Below the pieces are notes generated by a model. The model did not search any database. It saw nothing but the letters and a program-made list of their open reading frames with translations, and had not been told where the DNA came from. From Actinoalloteichus fjordicus (GTDB lineage Bacteria > Actinomycetota > Actinomycetes > Mycobacteriales > Pseudonocardiaceae), in the NCBI RefSeq assembly GCF_001941625.1, contig NZ_CP016076.1, positions 6,804,001 through 6,868,000 of the forward strand: a stretch of DNA of 64,000 nucleotides. Reading direction: 5' to 3'. Below are positions 9,068-17,346 of the stretch, piece by piece. Each line of letters opens with the position of its first letter. Position 1 is the stretch's first letter. A program made the position numbers and the translations under genes.

Positions 9068-9688
9068 ATGAGGCATTACTGTTCCGCCATGGCCGTGCTC
9101 CTGCTCTGTGGTGTCATCGGCAGTTCGCTGTTCGTCGTCACCTTCCTGATTGACGGCTTGACCAGGCCGGGTTACCACCCCGTCCGTCATCCGGTCAGTG
9201 CGTTGGCGCTCGGCTCGAGGGGATGGGTGCAGGCCGCGAACTTCATCGTGTGCGGCCTTCTCCTCGCCGCCGCCGCCGTCGGCATCCTGCTGGCGACCGA
9301 CAACCCGTTGCTCGCGGCGGCGGCCGGGGTGTTCGGGCTGTCGCTGGTCGCCTCCGGCGTCTTCCCGATGGATCCGATGCGCGGCTATCCGCCGGGAACC
9401 CCGGACGACACGCCGTCGACCACGAGCAGGACTCACCAATGGCATGACTGGGCAGGCGCCGCGGTGTTCGTCTCGCTGCCGATCACCGCGCTCATCGCGA
9501 CGCTGCAGTCTGACGAGCTGCTCCTGACCGTCTACTCCGGAGCCACCACTGCGGCGCTCGTCGCGCTGTCCGCCTCGTTCGGGCAGGCATGGGAGAACGA
9601 CTCCCCTCGGACCGGCCTCATTCAGCGCGCCATGATCATCGTCGGCTGGGCCTGGTTCGCGGTCTTCTGTGGCACGCTCCTGCCCTGA
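9068..9688 (+). CDS. DUF998 integral membrane protein
   Basis: About 206 residues. The sequence opens with a membrane span (MAVLLLCGVIGSSLFVV) and then YHPVRHPVSALALGSRGW, the characteristic DUF998 loop, followed by roughly five more hydrophobic segments and the FPMDPMRGYPPG loop. The start is either 9068 or ATG 9089. Function unknown; a monocistronic gene just left of the integrated element. Confidence 0.8.
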   Translation: MRHYCSAMAVLLLCGVIGSSLFVVTFLIDGLTRPGYHPVRHPVSALALGSRGWVQAANFIVCGLLLAAAAVGILLATDNPLLAAAAGVFGLSLVASGVFPMDPMRGYPPGTPDDTPSTTSRTHQWHDWAGAAVFVSLPITALIATLQSDELLLTVYSGATTAALVALSASFGQAWENDSPRTGLIQRAMIIVGWAWFAVFCGTLLP

Positions 9689-9980
9689 TCCCGCTGCGGG
9701 CCGGGCGGCGTTCGGCGAGCAGTGTCTACCCGGACCGTCGGCACGATCCCGCGAGGGGGACGGCGATGCCCCGGGTGAACTCGGCCAGCGAGTCCGAGAC
9801 CGCGCGGGAAGCGGGGGCATGACTTAAGGCGTGTACCTCGGACGTGGTCTCACAGACCGACGAACGGCCGAGATCCTCGAAACGGCGTTGCCTGCCGCGT
9901 TTCCGTCCACCTAAACGTCCACCAGGCCCCGATAAGTCCACCGGGGACGCGGCGTAAGATGGCGTCTGACCTGCTACGGA

Positions 9981-10027
9981 TGGTGGGCCGCCCGGGGCTC
10001 GAACCCGGAACCTACTGATTAAAAGTC
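9981..10027. repeat. attL-type 47-bp repeat (tRNA-Lys 3' remnant)
   Basis: Identical over all 47 bases to the 3' half of the intact tRNA-Lys at 24425-24471, covering CCA end, T arm, variable loop and anticodon stem/loop. Only this half is present, so it is not a tRNA gene but the displaced chromosomal 3' end left by site-specific integration. The 290 bases before it (9689-9980) and 180 after it hold no recognised gene. Confidence 0.9.
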
Positions 10028-10208
10028 CAAAGTTCACCCAGTCGGAGTACGGCTACCTGGGGCTATGGGTGGCTAAAGGTTGGCGGGGGAGGCCCTGGGG
10101 GCCGGGTTGGACGGTAGTTATTGGCCAAGAAGTTGGACAGCAAACTCCTCCGATGCGCCTCCCGCCCAACATCATCTTCACGCTAGAACGCTGCGCCTAC
10201 GGCAAACT

Positions 10209-11123
10209 TCAATCGTTTCCGTACTCAGGCTCGATCATATCCCCTACATCTTCAACCACAACAAACTCCATCGATATACCTGCGACCGCGAGAAGGTCGG
10301 AGCCATCGAGTACAAGTTTGCACGTCGAGCAACTAAATAGATCTGACAGGACAGTAGTATTTGCCCAAACATCCCATTCATCGTCATTGACCTGCGCATA
10401 CTGCACGTCGGACGACTCGACGATGTCCCCTTCGACCTCGCCCTCTTCACCACAAGCAGGGCATTTCTCGATCGCAGAGTATGAAAGACTTACTCCGTGG
10501 TCGAATGTTTTGTTCCATTCAGAAAATAGTTTAGCTGGTAAAACACCATCACGATACTGCTTCAATCGCTGCGCGGCGCGCGCGATCAACATCTCCACGC
10601 GGTGTTCAATGTTTCTCTTGTTCCGGGCTAGATAATCTTCTACTATTGCGACCCGATCCGGGCCAACCAACTCATCGATATCCCTGTCTTGCGCGTTTAT
10701 AAGTATTGCAGCTTGAGCCCAGTACCTGGGCCACCAAGCCTCTTCGGGAATCGTACTGAAAACTGCCGCTCCCCCGTGTAGATAATCATTCCGCGCTCTC
10801 GATATTCCCTTTGCTTCAGCTACATCGAAAGGCCTAAATGCCTTCGCGCACCGCGTGAACAGCGTTGAGGCCGTCACCGAATTAAATCCACCCTTGCCTT
10901 GTGTCAGCCCTGCCGCCACGAGTAGATTAGACCCTTCTTCGTTCGGCGCCGCAACTAGCAGAGGCGACACTCGCGCAAGTGCTGCCTTGGCTAACAGTTC
11001 AAGCGCGAGTGATGCCCATAACGCTCTCTCATCGAAGGTTCTAAACTCTTCGACGTCCATAGCATGGTTCAGGAAAAGCCGAGACTTCTGCCACAATGCA
11101 CCGGAGTCGTAAGCCTCATTCAC
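10209..11123 (-). CDS. HEPN-motif protein with C-terminal zinc ribbon (cargo operon, third gene)
   Basis: 304 residues. The N-terminal half is helical (LWASLALELLAKAALARVSP) and carries RNDYLH at residues 111-116, matching the RNxxxH signature of HEPN ribonuclease domains. The C-terminal half has CPAC (221-224) and CSTC (265-268), a four-Cys zinc ribbon. Its start overlaps the end of the preceding dioxygenase-like gene (ATGA), so it is translationally coupled. Codon use is AT-richer than the chromosome. I do not recognise a named family; an RNA-targeting toxin or effector is inference from the HEPN motif and the mobile context. Confidence 0.7.
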   Translation of the reverse strand: MNEAYDSGALWQKSRLFLNHAMDVEEFRTFDERALWASLALELLAKAALARVSPLLVAAPNEEGSNLLVAAGLTQGKGGFNSVTASTLFTRCAKAFRPFDVAEAKGISRARNDYLHGGAAVFSTIPEEAWWPRYWAQAAILINAQDRDIDELVGPDRVAIVEDYLARNKRNIEHRVEMLIARAAQRLKQYRDGVLPAKLFSEWNKTFDHGVSLSYSAIEKCPACGEEGEVEGDIVESSDVQYAQVNDDEWDVWANTTVLSDLFSCSTCKLVLDGSDLLAVAGISMEFVVVEDVGDMIEPEYGND

Positions 11124-11869
11124 CGTGAAATCTCCGCCTGGTATGCAATACGAGTTATTATACGATCGCTGCTGTTATTTGCATCCGCGCGAGCATGCAG
11201 CGCTGTTCGATTACTAATGAGAAGAAACTGTTGTGGTTTCGTCCATTCGTGAATGTACGCGTCTTTTGCAACCTCTTCGAAGTAACGCACAACCTTCCGA
11301 GCGCGTTCGTCACACGGAATCATGCAGCCAGGGTCATAGCGGTACCTGACGCCCGCAGCGCCCGCAGAGGCCAAGAATTTTTCGGCGCCGCCCCCCACAA
11401 CAAACATACCACCCTGAAGATACTCCGGCGCAGGAATTACTGGATACTTTGAATTTGTCTTCTTATTTAAAGGACTCCATAAGAGAGTCGCGACATCATT
11501 CGGATCCTCAGCATGCAAGACTACGAAATCCGGCGGGTCGAGAAAATGCGCACCATCGGTATGAAGAGGCTGAGCATTCAGGCCATGAATGGCGCTTAAA
11601 GATCTTGGGCTGGCCTCATCTGACGTCTTCGGGCGTAGCTCTACAACCGGTTCCTCACCCTTACGAGTCGGAACTGGCGTCCAACCGAGTTTGCTCGCCT
11701 CAAGCCGAAGGATCGGCAATGGCATGACTCCTGTAGCCCAGCCCTCACGGCGCGCGAACTCGGCCAAATTAGCAAGCCTGACCTCGCTCAACCTAAGCCC
11801 CTCTCCATGCTCGTCCTGTTCAATATTCCCAACTGGAATTTCCTCACACCCGAGACTTACGTTAAGCAC
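11120..11869 (-). CDS. TauD-like Fe(II)/2-oxoglutarate dioxygenase (cargo operon, second gene)
   Basis: About 249 residues from a GTG at 11869 that overlaps the stop of the upstream gene (GTGCTTAA); an upstream in-frame start at 11983 would overlap that gene by 122 bases and is less likely. The double-stranded beta-helix metal triad is visible: HTD (His103, Asp105) in QPLHTDGAHFL, distal His225 in SNRTALHARA, and Arg240 fifteen residues later, where TauD-like enzymes bind the 2-oxoglutarate carboxylate. Substrate unknown. Being sandwiched between two HEPN proteins suggests it modifies an RNA, a protein or a small signal (inference). Confidence 0.7.
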   Translation of the reverse strand: MLNVSLGCEEIPVGNIEQDEHGEGLRLSEVRLANLAEFARREGWATGVMPLPILRLEASKLGWTPVPTRKGEEPVVELRPKTSDEASPRSLSAIHGLNAQPLHTDGAHFLDPPDFVVLHAEDPNDVATLLWSPLNKKTNSKYPVIPAPEYLQGGMFVVGGGAEKFLASAGAAGVRYRYDPGCMIPCDERARKVVRYFEEVAKDAYIHEWTKPQQFLLISNRTALHARADANNSSDRIITRIAYQAEISR

Positions 11870-12941
11870 CGAACATGGACACAGGCACCATGCTCTCGTC
11901 AAAGAGAGACCAGGGGCTTCCGATTTGTAAGCGTGGGTCAGTTTCGCGGTCGGAGTTAGAATACTGACTGATCGAACCTTCATTCGTGGTTAAGAAGTTT
12001 TCAGGTTTACTGTAGTTTAACGCGCTCATTGCAGCATCCGCAATTCCGATGCCAACCAGCTCGAAGCTGTCTACTGTTGCAAAAGTGAAAGAAATATTCC
12101 CAGGGTCCGACGAGAGGAGATGTACGACCACTTGGCGAGTGAGAGAACTGCACTCCCTCCAAATAGTCATAGGACAGTACCGACGCGAGGCACGGTGAAT
12201 CGTCAGCTTCCAGAAGAAACCGCTTCTTCCGGTAAGACACTCTTTGTCCTCGTGTAATTTTACCCAAGGGCGCCGCGTGTAGCTTAGACGTACGTAAGCA
12301 TCGTATTTTCGCTCCAGATGCGCTAGAATCCCCTTCCATTCAGGCAGCGTGTCCTTACTGAAAGCCTCCACAACCGGATCTTTTCGATTTACCTTAGAAA
12401 TGTCGAGATTTCGGTTATACGCTGCAACTGCCCTGACGGCTCCAACTTCGAGATCCCGGAGGACCTGCTCCATTCGCCGGATATCATCTTTGTGTGGACG
12501 TCGCAAGTGCCCTATACGATTACGCATCGCGAGAAGCTCTGACCTGCGTCCTGTCCATGCGCCTCGATCCATGATGACCGGCTCAAATACTTCCCAATTT
12601 TCTTCGAGAAGATCGAGAAGCTTACTTGCATCTAGATAACAGAGAGGGTCATTCCAGTCCGGTGAAGCCATGTACTCGACACTACTGTCCTTACCTCGAA
12701 GATAACCGGCTCGCCCGAATTCACCCTCGGTTAATGGTTGTGCCCAATCAATCCCAGACCTAGACCGGAGTTCCACATAAGTGATCGACCTAAGCCATCG
12801 CTCGAACTGCCACCACCTAGCGTACATAGCAAGCGCTTCAGCAGACAGATCACCAATCCTCAGCGTCGACTCAAAAACGTCCTTTATATGGGGTGAAAAG
12901 TGCCCCCAAACGCTTTCTTCTTCTCGATCGTCCACACTCAC
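11862..12941 (-). CDS. HEPN-motif (Swt1/Abi-like) protein (cargo operon, first gene)
   Basis: 359 residues. Residues 40-60 (YARWWQFERWLRSITYVELR) and 105-165 are helical; RNRIGH at 140-145 followed by LRRPHKDDIRR fits the HEPN RNxxxH motif and resembles Swt1-type or abortive-infection HEPN domains. The C-terminal about 180 residues are unassigned. GTG start without an obvious ribosome site; a leaderless transcript is possible. First gene of an overlapping three-gene operon on the AICE, with AT-richer codon use than the flanking transfer genes. Confidence 0.65.
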   Translation of the reverse strand: MSVDDREEESVWGHFSPHIKDVFESTLRIGDLSAEALAMYARWWQFERWLRSITYVELRSRSGIDWAQPLTEGEFGRAGYLRGKDSSVEYMASPDWNDPLCYLDASKLLDLLEENWEVFEPVIMDRGAWTGRRSELLAMRNRIGHLRRPHKDDIRRMEQVLRDLEVGAVRAVAAYNRNLDISKVNRKDPVVEAFSKDTLPEWKGILAHLERKYDAYVRLSYTRRPWVKLHEDKECLTGRSGFFWKLTIHRASRRYCPMTIWRECSSLTRQVVVHLLSSDPGNISFTFATVDSFELVGIGIADAAMSALNYSKPENFLTTNEGSISQYSNSDRETDPRLQIGSPWSLFDESMVPVSMFGA

Positions 12942-13068
12942 ATGCTAGCGCATACCTGACTCGTAAGACTAGAAATTAGCCATCGACAACACTGCCTTCG
13001 AAAAGTTCATACGTAATGCCACTCCATCATGTCGTCCTCCACCGGTCGTGTACCTGGTTAAGTAGAGT

Positions 13069-13650
13069 ATGCAGGTGGACAAGTTTTCGGACGCGAAGCT
13101 CAGCTGGAAGACCCACGGTGAGCGCACCGTCTACGACAACCGGTGGGTGAAGCTCAAGCTGGTGGACGTGGAGCCGCCGGACGGCCGCCGGTTCGAACAC
13201 CACGTGGTGAAGCTGGACCACGTGGTGATCGCGCTCGTGATCAACGAGCGTGAGGAGGTGTTGACGCTGTGGCGGTATCGGTTCGCGATCGATCAGTGGG
13301 GCTATGAGCTGATCGGTGGTCTCGTCGAGGAGGGAGAGGAGTTGGCCACGACGGCGGCTCGGGAGGTGGAGGAGGAGACGGGGTATCGGCCGGTGGGGGA
13401 GCCGGAGCACTTGATCTCGTTTCAGCCGCTGCCGGGGATGGTGGATTCACCGGTGGACGTCTTCGTGATCCGGGACGTCGAGAAGGTGGGCGAGCCGACC
13501 GACGCCGAGGAGGCCGCGCGGCTGGAGTGGATACCGATCACGCGGATGGTGGAGCTGGTCGGGCGGGGTGAGGTGTTGGGGGCTGGGGCGATCGTGCCGC
13601 TCATGTACTACCTCGCGTCACGCAACTCCGGTGCTGCCGGTTCCCGGTAG
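13069..13650 (+). CDS. Nudix hydrolase, Pif-like
   Basis: 193 residues with a complete Nudix box: GGLVEEGEELATTAAREVEE followed by ETGY, and an ADP-ribose-pyrophosphatase-like N-terminus (VYDNRWVKLKLVDVEPPDG). pSAM2 encodes Pif, a Nudix-motif protein that blocks redundant conjugal entry; the same element context makes a Pif-like immunity role plausible, though hydrolysis of a nucleotide sugar is equally possible from sequence. TAGAGT directly precedes the ATG, so a leaderless start at the GTG at 13075 is an alternative. Its 3' end overlaps the convergent regulator gene by 33 bases. Confidence 0.85.
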   Translation: MQVDKFSDAKLSWKTHGERTVYDNRWVKLKLVDVEPPDGRRFEHHVVKLDHVVIALVINEREEVLTLWRYRFAIDQWGYELIGGLVEEGEELATTAAREVEEETGYRPVGEPEHLISFQPLPGMVDSPVDVFVIRDVEKVGEPTDAEEAARLEWIPITRMVELVGRGEVLGAGAIVPLMYYLASRNSGAAGSR

Positions 13651-14787
13651 CTCTAGCGCGGCCAGTCGTTGGCGTTGGCGGTCGGAGCCGATCTGTGCGG
13701 CGAGGCGCTTCGCCTGCCGGGCGTAGTTCAAGGCTGCCTCGCGGTCGCCTGCGGCGGCGTGAGCATAGGCGAGATCGACGTACATCCCGGTCTGGCCGCG
13801 CACGGCCGCTCGGGGTGACGCGGTCAGCTCGCGCACGGCGTCTTCCAGGTGCTCGATCGCCTCGCGGTTGCCGAGTCGTAGGAGTGCGCTGCCGCGCCAG
13901 CGGGCGAGGTTTCCGGCGTCCAGCAGTAGGAAGGGCAACGAGGGGTCGGCAGGGTCGTCGGGGAGCGTCGCGGCGGCCTGGTCGAAGGCACGAAGGGCAT
14001 CGTCGTGGCGTCCGACGGATGCCAGTCCCTCGCCGTGGGCGGCGGCGAGCCACGCGGCCAGCAGCGGCGGAACCCGGTTGCCTGCGACGTCGCGGGCGAA
14101 CTCCAGTAGCTCGACGGCGGCGGCTGTCTCGCCGAGGTCGATGAGGATCACGGCCTGTTGCGCTGCGGCGTGTGCCAGCAGGTGCGGTGCCTCGGCCTCG
14201 CGGGCGGAGACCTTCGCATCTTCGTGGTAGCGCCATGCCTGCAAGGCCGAGCCCCGGTCCAGGGCTGTCCAGCCCGCGAGGGTGCGCGCGTCGGTGATGA
14301 GGGCGGACAGCCGTCGTCGATGCGTGGTGCTCACGGTGAAGTCGCGAAGGTTCTCGATCTGCGCGATGTGGTTGTTGAGCTGATCGAGTACCGCGACGGC
14401 GCCGAATTTCAGATCCGAGCTGCGTAGGTCGTTGATCTGGCGTTGGAACAGATCGAGGGTGCCCGTGTCGAGATTCCGGGCGATCAGCAGTCGATCCCGT
14501 AGTTCCTCGGTTCCCTCGTTCACCGGCATCGGCGGGAACCCGAGTTCCTCGTTAGTCCGGCCGTAGACCTCGCGGAACAGGCGTTGGTAGTCGGGGCTGC
14601 TGACCTCGTCGCGCCCGTTCTCCCACCGGGAGAGCATCACTTTCAATGCGTTCTCCGACGCTACGGGGATGTTCAGGCGGAGGGCGCGGCCGAGCATCAT
14701 GCGGATGACATTGTCCTGTGTGCGACCTTGCTCGCGACGCACGGCAGCGAGCCGTGTCGCTGGTGGCTTCCCGCGCTGTCCTGCCAT
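13618..14787 (-). CDS. XRE/TPR-type transcriptional regulator
   Basis: 389 residues. The N-terminal 75 contain a Cro/C1-like HTH (LAAVRREQGRTQDNVIRM, then ENALKVMLSRWENGRDEVS). The rest is helical repeats of TPR type (e.g. LIDLGETAAAVELLEFARDV and HDDALRAFDQAAATLP). It is clearly paralogous to the regulator at 21347-22546 through the TPR part, including an LLAAWLAAAHGEGLAS-like block. AICE regulators of this kind control excision and transfer genes; targets here are inferred, not shown. Confidence 0.85.
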   Translation of the reverse strand: MAGQRGKPPATRLAAVRREQGRTQDNVIRMMLGRALRLNIPVASENALKVMLSRWENGRDEVSSPDYQRLFREVYGRTNEELGFPPMPVNEGTEELRDRLLIARNLDTGTLDLFQRQINDLRSSDLKFGAVAVLDQLNNHIAQIENLRDFTVSTTHRRRLSALITDARTLAGWTALDRGSALQAWRYHEDAKVSAREAEAPHLLAHAAAQQAVILIDLGETAAAVELLEFARDVAGNRVPPLLAAWLAAAHGEGLASVGRHDDALRAFDQAAATLPDDPADPSLPFLLLDAGNLARWRGSALLRLGNREAIEHLEDAVRELTASPRAAVRGQTGMYVDLAYAHAAAGDREAALNYARQAKRLAAQIGSDRQRQRLAALELPGTGSTGVA

Positions 14788-14824
14788 CGATTCCTCGGCG
14801 CTCCCAACCCCGCTGAGCTGCGAA

Positions 14825-14855
14825 GTTAACTCGACTTAACTCCCACCGGTTAACC
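14825..14855. promoter_or_regulatory. TTAAC repeat cluster upstream of the XRE/TPR regulator
   Basis: GTTAAC (14825-14830), CTTAAC (14835-14840) and GGTTAACC (14848-14855) lie just upstream of the regulator start at 14787. Their AT-rich cores contrast with the GC-rich surroundings, which suits operator or -10 function, perhaps autoregulation. Confidence 0.35.
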
Positions 14856-14938
14856 GCCGACAATTACGAATCACCCTGTCCGAGCGGTCTTCTAGTGCCA
14901 TGCGAAACGCACCGAAGACCGGACAGCTTGAGAATTCG

Positions 14939-15334
14939 CTAGCTCTTTCTCGGCGGCTTCTCACCTCCCGACCTCTCTACCTCGTTGAGTCGGCTGGTCA
15001 GCGTCCCTACCTGCGCACGAAGCCCGCGAAGCTCCCGAATGATCGTGTTCAACAGCGGAATCATCGGATCTTCGACCGGGTTCGCAGCGGGATTCGAACT
15101 CGGCGGAGTCTGGCCCTGCAATACGGCTGTCAAGTGCTGCGGGTGCCAGCCGAGCGCGAGCGAGAGCGCTTCGAGGGTGCGCGGATTGCGGCGCCGCTGA
15201 ATTCGGGCCTGCTGAATCTCGCGCACGATCGCCAGCGAGACGCCGGAAGCGTCCGCGATCTCCTTCTGTCGCATGGACAGCTCACGCGCCCGAGCGTTGA
15301 CCGCCTCGGCGACTGCCGTCCAGTCCTCGTTCAC
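14939..15334 (-). CDS. XRE-family HTH regulator
   Basis: About 131 residues from GTG 15334 (GGAGG seven bases upstream). Residues about 10-60 form a Cro/C1 HTH: LSMRQKEIADASGVSLAIVR and RRRNPRTLEALSLALGW. The C-terminus has a short Pro/Asn linker and a heptad helix (IIRELRGLRAQVGTLTSRLN) likely for oligomerisation. Divergent from the excisionase operon with palindromes between, so it is a good candidate for the repressor/activator of AICE excision and transfer. Confidence 0.85.
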   Translation of the reverse strand: MNEDWTAVAEAVNARARELSMRQKEIADASGVSLAIVREIQQARIQRRRNPRTLEALSLALGWHPQHLTAVLQGQTPPSSNPAANPVEDPMIPLLNTIIRELRGLRAQVGTLTSRLNEVERSGGEKPPRKS

Positions 15335-15354
15335 GTTCGCCTCCGTGCTCCGCC

Positions 15355-15446
15355 TCAGCGCTGACGTTAGCGGCCAAGCGGAACAGCACACGCGGAGAAA
15401 GTGCGAATCAGCGGTAATTAGCAGTGAATCAAAGCTGATCTCAGCG
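15355..15446. promoter_or_regulatory. Operator-like TCAGC/GCTGA palindromes between the XRE gene and xis
   Basis: A perfect palindrome TCAGCGCTGA (15355-15364) is followed by CGTTAGC, a TCAGCG half-site at 15408-15413 and a second inverted pair GCTGA-TC-TCAGC (15434-15445). They flank the divergent promoters. The 9-mer GCTGACGTT (15360-15368) recurs at 21217-21225 upstream of the second regulator, suggesting a shared binding protein. Confidence 0.45.
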
Positions 15447-15469
15447 TTTATGGGCGAGGTGAACGAGCA

Positions 15470-15784
15470 ATGACCAGACCTATCAATCTCGCGATGAGTG
15501 CGGACACGAGTACTCAGCGCAAGGAAATCGAGCGTCCGACCTTCTACACCGTGCCGGAAGCCGCTCGGCTTCTGCGCGTCGATTCGGCCACCCTCTACCG
15601 CGCCATCCGGCAGGACGCCTTTCCGGCGGTGCGAGTACGGACCCGCTACGTGATTCCGGCCCGTGCGGTGGCCGAGTTGGCGGAGCGGGCGGCCGAGTCG
15701 GGCTCGGTGGTGGACGTCGCGGAGTTCGCCGCACAGCGGCGGATGGCGCGGGACTTCGAGCGTGCCGGGGGTGGTGCGTGGTGA
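15470..15784 (+). CDS. xis: Excisionase-type helix-turn-helix protein
   Basis: 104 residues with a MerR-like/HTH_17 domain: YTVPEAARLLRVDSATLYRA, IRQDAFPAVRVRTRYVIP. This fold is shared by Xis recombination directionality factors and small AICE activators. The ATG at 15470 is preceded by GAGGTGAA. Stop overlaps the WhiB-like start, making it the first gene of a five-gene operon running into the FtsK gene. Unusually distant from int, so a regulatory instead of excision role is possible. Confidence 0.75.
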   Translation: MTRPINLAMSADTSTQRKEIERPTFYTVPEAARLLRVDSATLYRAIRQDAFPAVRVRTRYVIPARAVAELAERAAESGSVVDVAEFAAQRRMARDFERAGGGAW

Positions 15785-16152
15785 CCGGGTTCGAGGGCAA
15801 CGAAGAGCGCTTCGAGGTCATGGCGGCGGAGCTGGACCGGTACGCGGGCGTACCCGATGAGGTGTTGTGGCGGGTGGTCACCCGCGATGGCGTCTGCATG
15901 GCGATGGCGGCCGAGGGCGACGGTCCGGAGTGGATCGGAACGGCATCGACCGATCGGGAGTTGGCCGCGTCGATCTGCGCGGGATGCCCGGTGCAGCGGG
16001 CGTGTTTGGAAGCGGAGTTGCGCACGGCGGGCGCGTCCACGGTCGGTGTGTGGGGAGCGCTGACCGATGAGGACCGGCGCGCGCTCTTCCCCGTCTGGCT
16101 GGCCCGTCGGGAGAACGACGAACGGCGCGGGGGTGGGAACGATGGAACTTGA
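15778..16152 (+). CDS. WhiB-family iron-sulfur protein
   Basis: 124 residues. Four cysteines (C40, C67, C70, C76; ICAGCPVQRAC) follow the WhiB pattern for a [4Fe-4S] cluster, and VGVWGALTDEDRR is the G(V/I)WGG-type turn that contacts sigma factor. WhiB proteins are redox or NO-responsive regulators; element-borne copies often sit in transfer operons. The start is GTG 15778 or the adjacent GTG 15781. Overlaps both neighbours. Confidence 0.85.
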   Translation: MVTGFEGNEERFEVMAAELDRYAGVPDEVLWRVVTRDGVCMAMAAEGDGPEWIGTASTDRELAASICAGCPVQRACLEAELRTAGASTVGVWGALTDEDRRALFPVWLARRENDERRGGGNDGT

Positions 16153-16471
16153 TCTGACCGCGACGCATCTCCTCGCCGGTCTCGGCGTGGCTCTCACGCT
16201 CGGCCTGGTCTGGCGGGCGGGTGCCCGGCGGGCGCGGGCGGCGGCGGACAAGGCACGCGGCGGAAGTCGGCTGCTGTCTCTCATGGGCCGGGTGGTGGCG
16301 ATGTCTGGTGTCATCGTCGGTGTTCAGTGGATCGTGATCACCTACCGGGCGAGTACTCCGGTCCTGCTCGTGGTGCTCGGCCTGCCCGCGTTGTTCGCCG
16401 CGTACACGGTGACACGGGCGCTGACCGTCACCACGTCGGACGTCCAGCGTCGCCGAGGTGATCGGCGATGA
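16142..16471 (+). CDS. Small membrane protein of the transfer operon
   Basis: 109 residues from ATG 16142, overlapping the WhiB end. Two or three hydrophobic stretches (LLAGLGVALTLGLVW; VVAMSGVIVGVQWIVI; VLLVVLGLPALFAAY) and a basic tail (DVQRRRGDRR). Comparable small Spd-type membrane proteins in AICEs assist intramycelial spread; the assignment rests on position and topology. Confidence 0.7.
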   Translation: MELDLTATHLLAGLGVALTLGLVWRAGARRARAAADKARGGSRLLSLMGRVVAMSGVIVGVQWIVITYRASTPVLLVVLGLPALFAAYTVTRALTVTTSDVQRRRGDRR

Positions 16472-17346
16472 CCGGGCGAGGATGGGAAAGGGTGGCCGCC
16501 GTCGGGCGGCCACCCGCCCCCGGCGGCGGGACGGACGGCGGCCGAGTCGAGCGGCTTGCCCGCGACGCGGAACAGGCGCGGGAGGTCCGGGCCTACCAGA
16601 CCCATCCGGATGTCGTCGCCTTGCGCGTCGAGCGGGTCCGAGCCCAGGTGGACCGGCTGTGCTGGGCGGGGATCGTGCTCGGCTTGGCGTTCACGATGAC
16701 CAACGTTCAGCACTTCGCGGCGGCAGGAACCGAGCCGTGGTCGTTGCCGTGGCTCGCGGCGTGGCTGCTCGATCCGATGGTCTCGCTGGTGTTGATCGCG
16801 ATCCTGCGCGCCGAGCAGGTGACCGCCCGATACCGCGTCCGCACCGGGCCGTGGGTGCGGCGGGCGAAGTGGTTCACCCTCGCGGCCACCTACGTCATGA
16901 ACACCTGGGAGTCGTTCGCGGCGGGATCGGTGTCCGGCGTGGTGCTGCACTCCGTGCCGCCGCTCGTGGTGTTCGTGGCCGCCGAGGCGGTCACCGATCT
17001 GCGGGACAAGCTCACCGAAGCGGTGAACGTGGCGGTCGGCGACGCTGCCCGCCACGCACCGGAACCGGCCGCCGTGAACCCGCGAACAGCTGAACGGACG
17101 GCCGTTCACGAACCTGACCAGCGGTCATCAGCGAGACGGCAGCGGCGCGACGGCGGCCGGACGTCGTTCGCGGACTACCTCGCCCGTGCTCGGCACGCCT
17201 GGTCGCCCGACGTCCAGATCAGTCCGGCCTGGGTCCGTGGGGCCACCGGCTGCTCGCGGGGCCTCTCCTCGCGACTGGCCGCCGCGCTGACGGCCGAACT
17301 CGCCGAGCACACCACCACCGACACACCGGGGGGTGACCCGTCATGA
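16468..17346 (+). CDS. DUF2637 / SpdB-like membrane protein
   Basis: 292 residues. Central membrane segments (DRLCWAGIVLGLAFTM, SLPWLAAWLLDPMVSLVLIA) and TNVQHFAAAG match the DUF2637 family found beside TraB in Streptomyces plasmids and AICEs. The C-terminal 100 residues are hydrophilic and basic. Coupled by ATGA overlaps to both neighbours, so it is probably co-translated with the translocase and may act in plasmid spread. Confidence 0.85.
   Translation: MTGRGWERVAAVGRPPAPGGGTDGGRVERLARDAEQAREVRAYQTHPDVVALRVERVRAQVDRLCWAGIVLGLAFTMTNVQHFAAAGTEPWSLPWLAAWLLDPMVSLVLIAILRAEQVTARYRVRTGPWVRRAKWFTLAATYVMNTWESFAAGSVSGVVLHSVPPLVVFVAAEAVTDLRDKLTEAVNVAVGDAARHAPEPAAVNPRTAERTAVHEPDQRSSARRQRRDGGRTSFADYLARARHAWSPDVQISPAWVRGATGCSRGLSSRLAAALTAELAEHTTTDTPGGDPS

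Noticed and set aside
9981-10060. Second tRNA-Lys gene
   Set aside because: Only the 3' half (47 bases) matches; the 5' acceptor and D arms are missing, so it is an attachment-site remnant.
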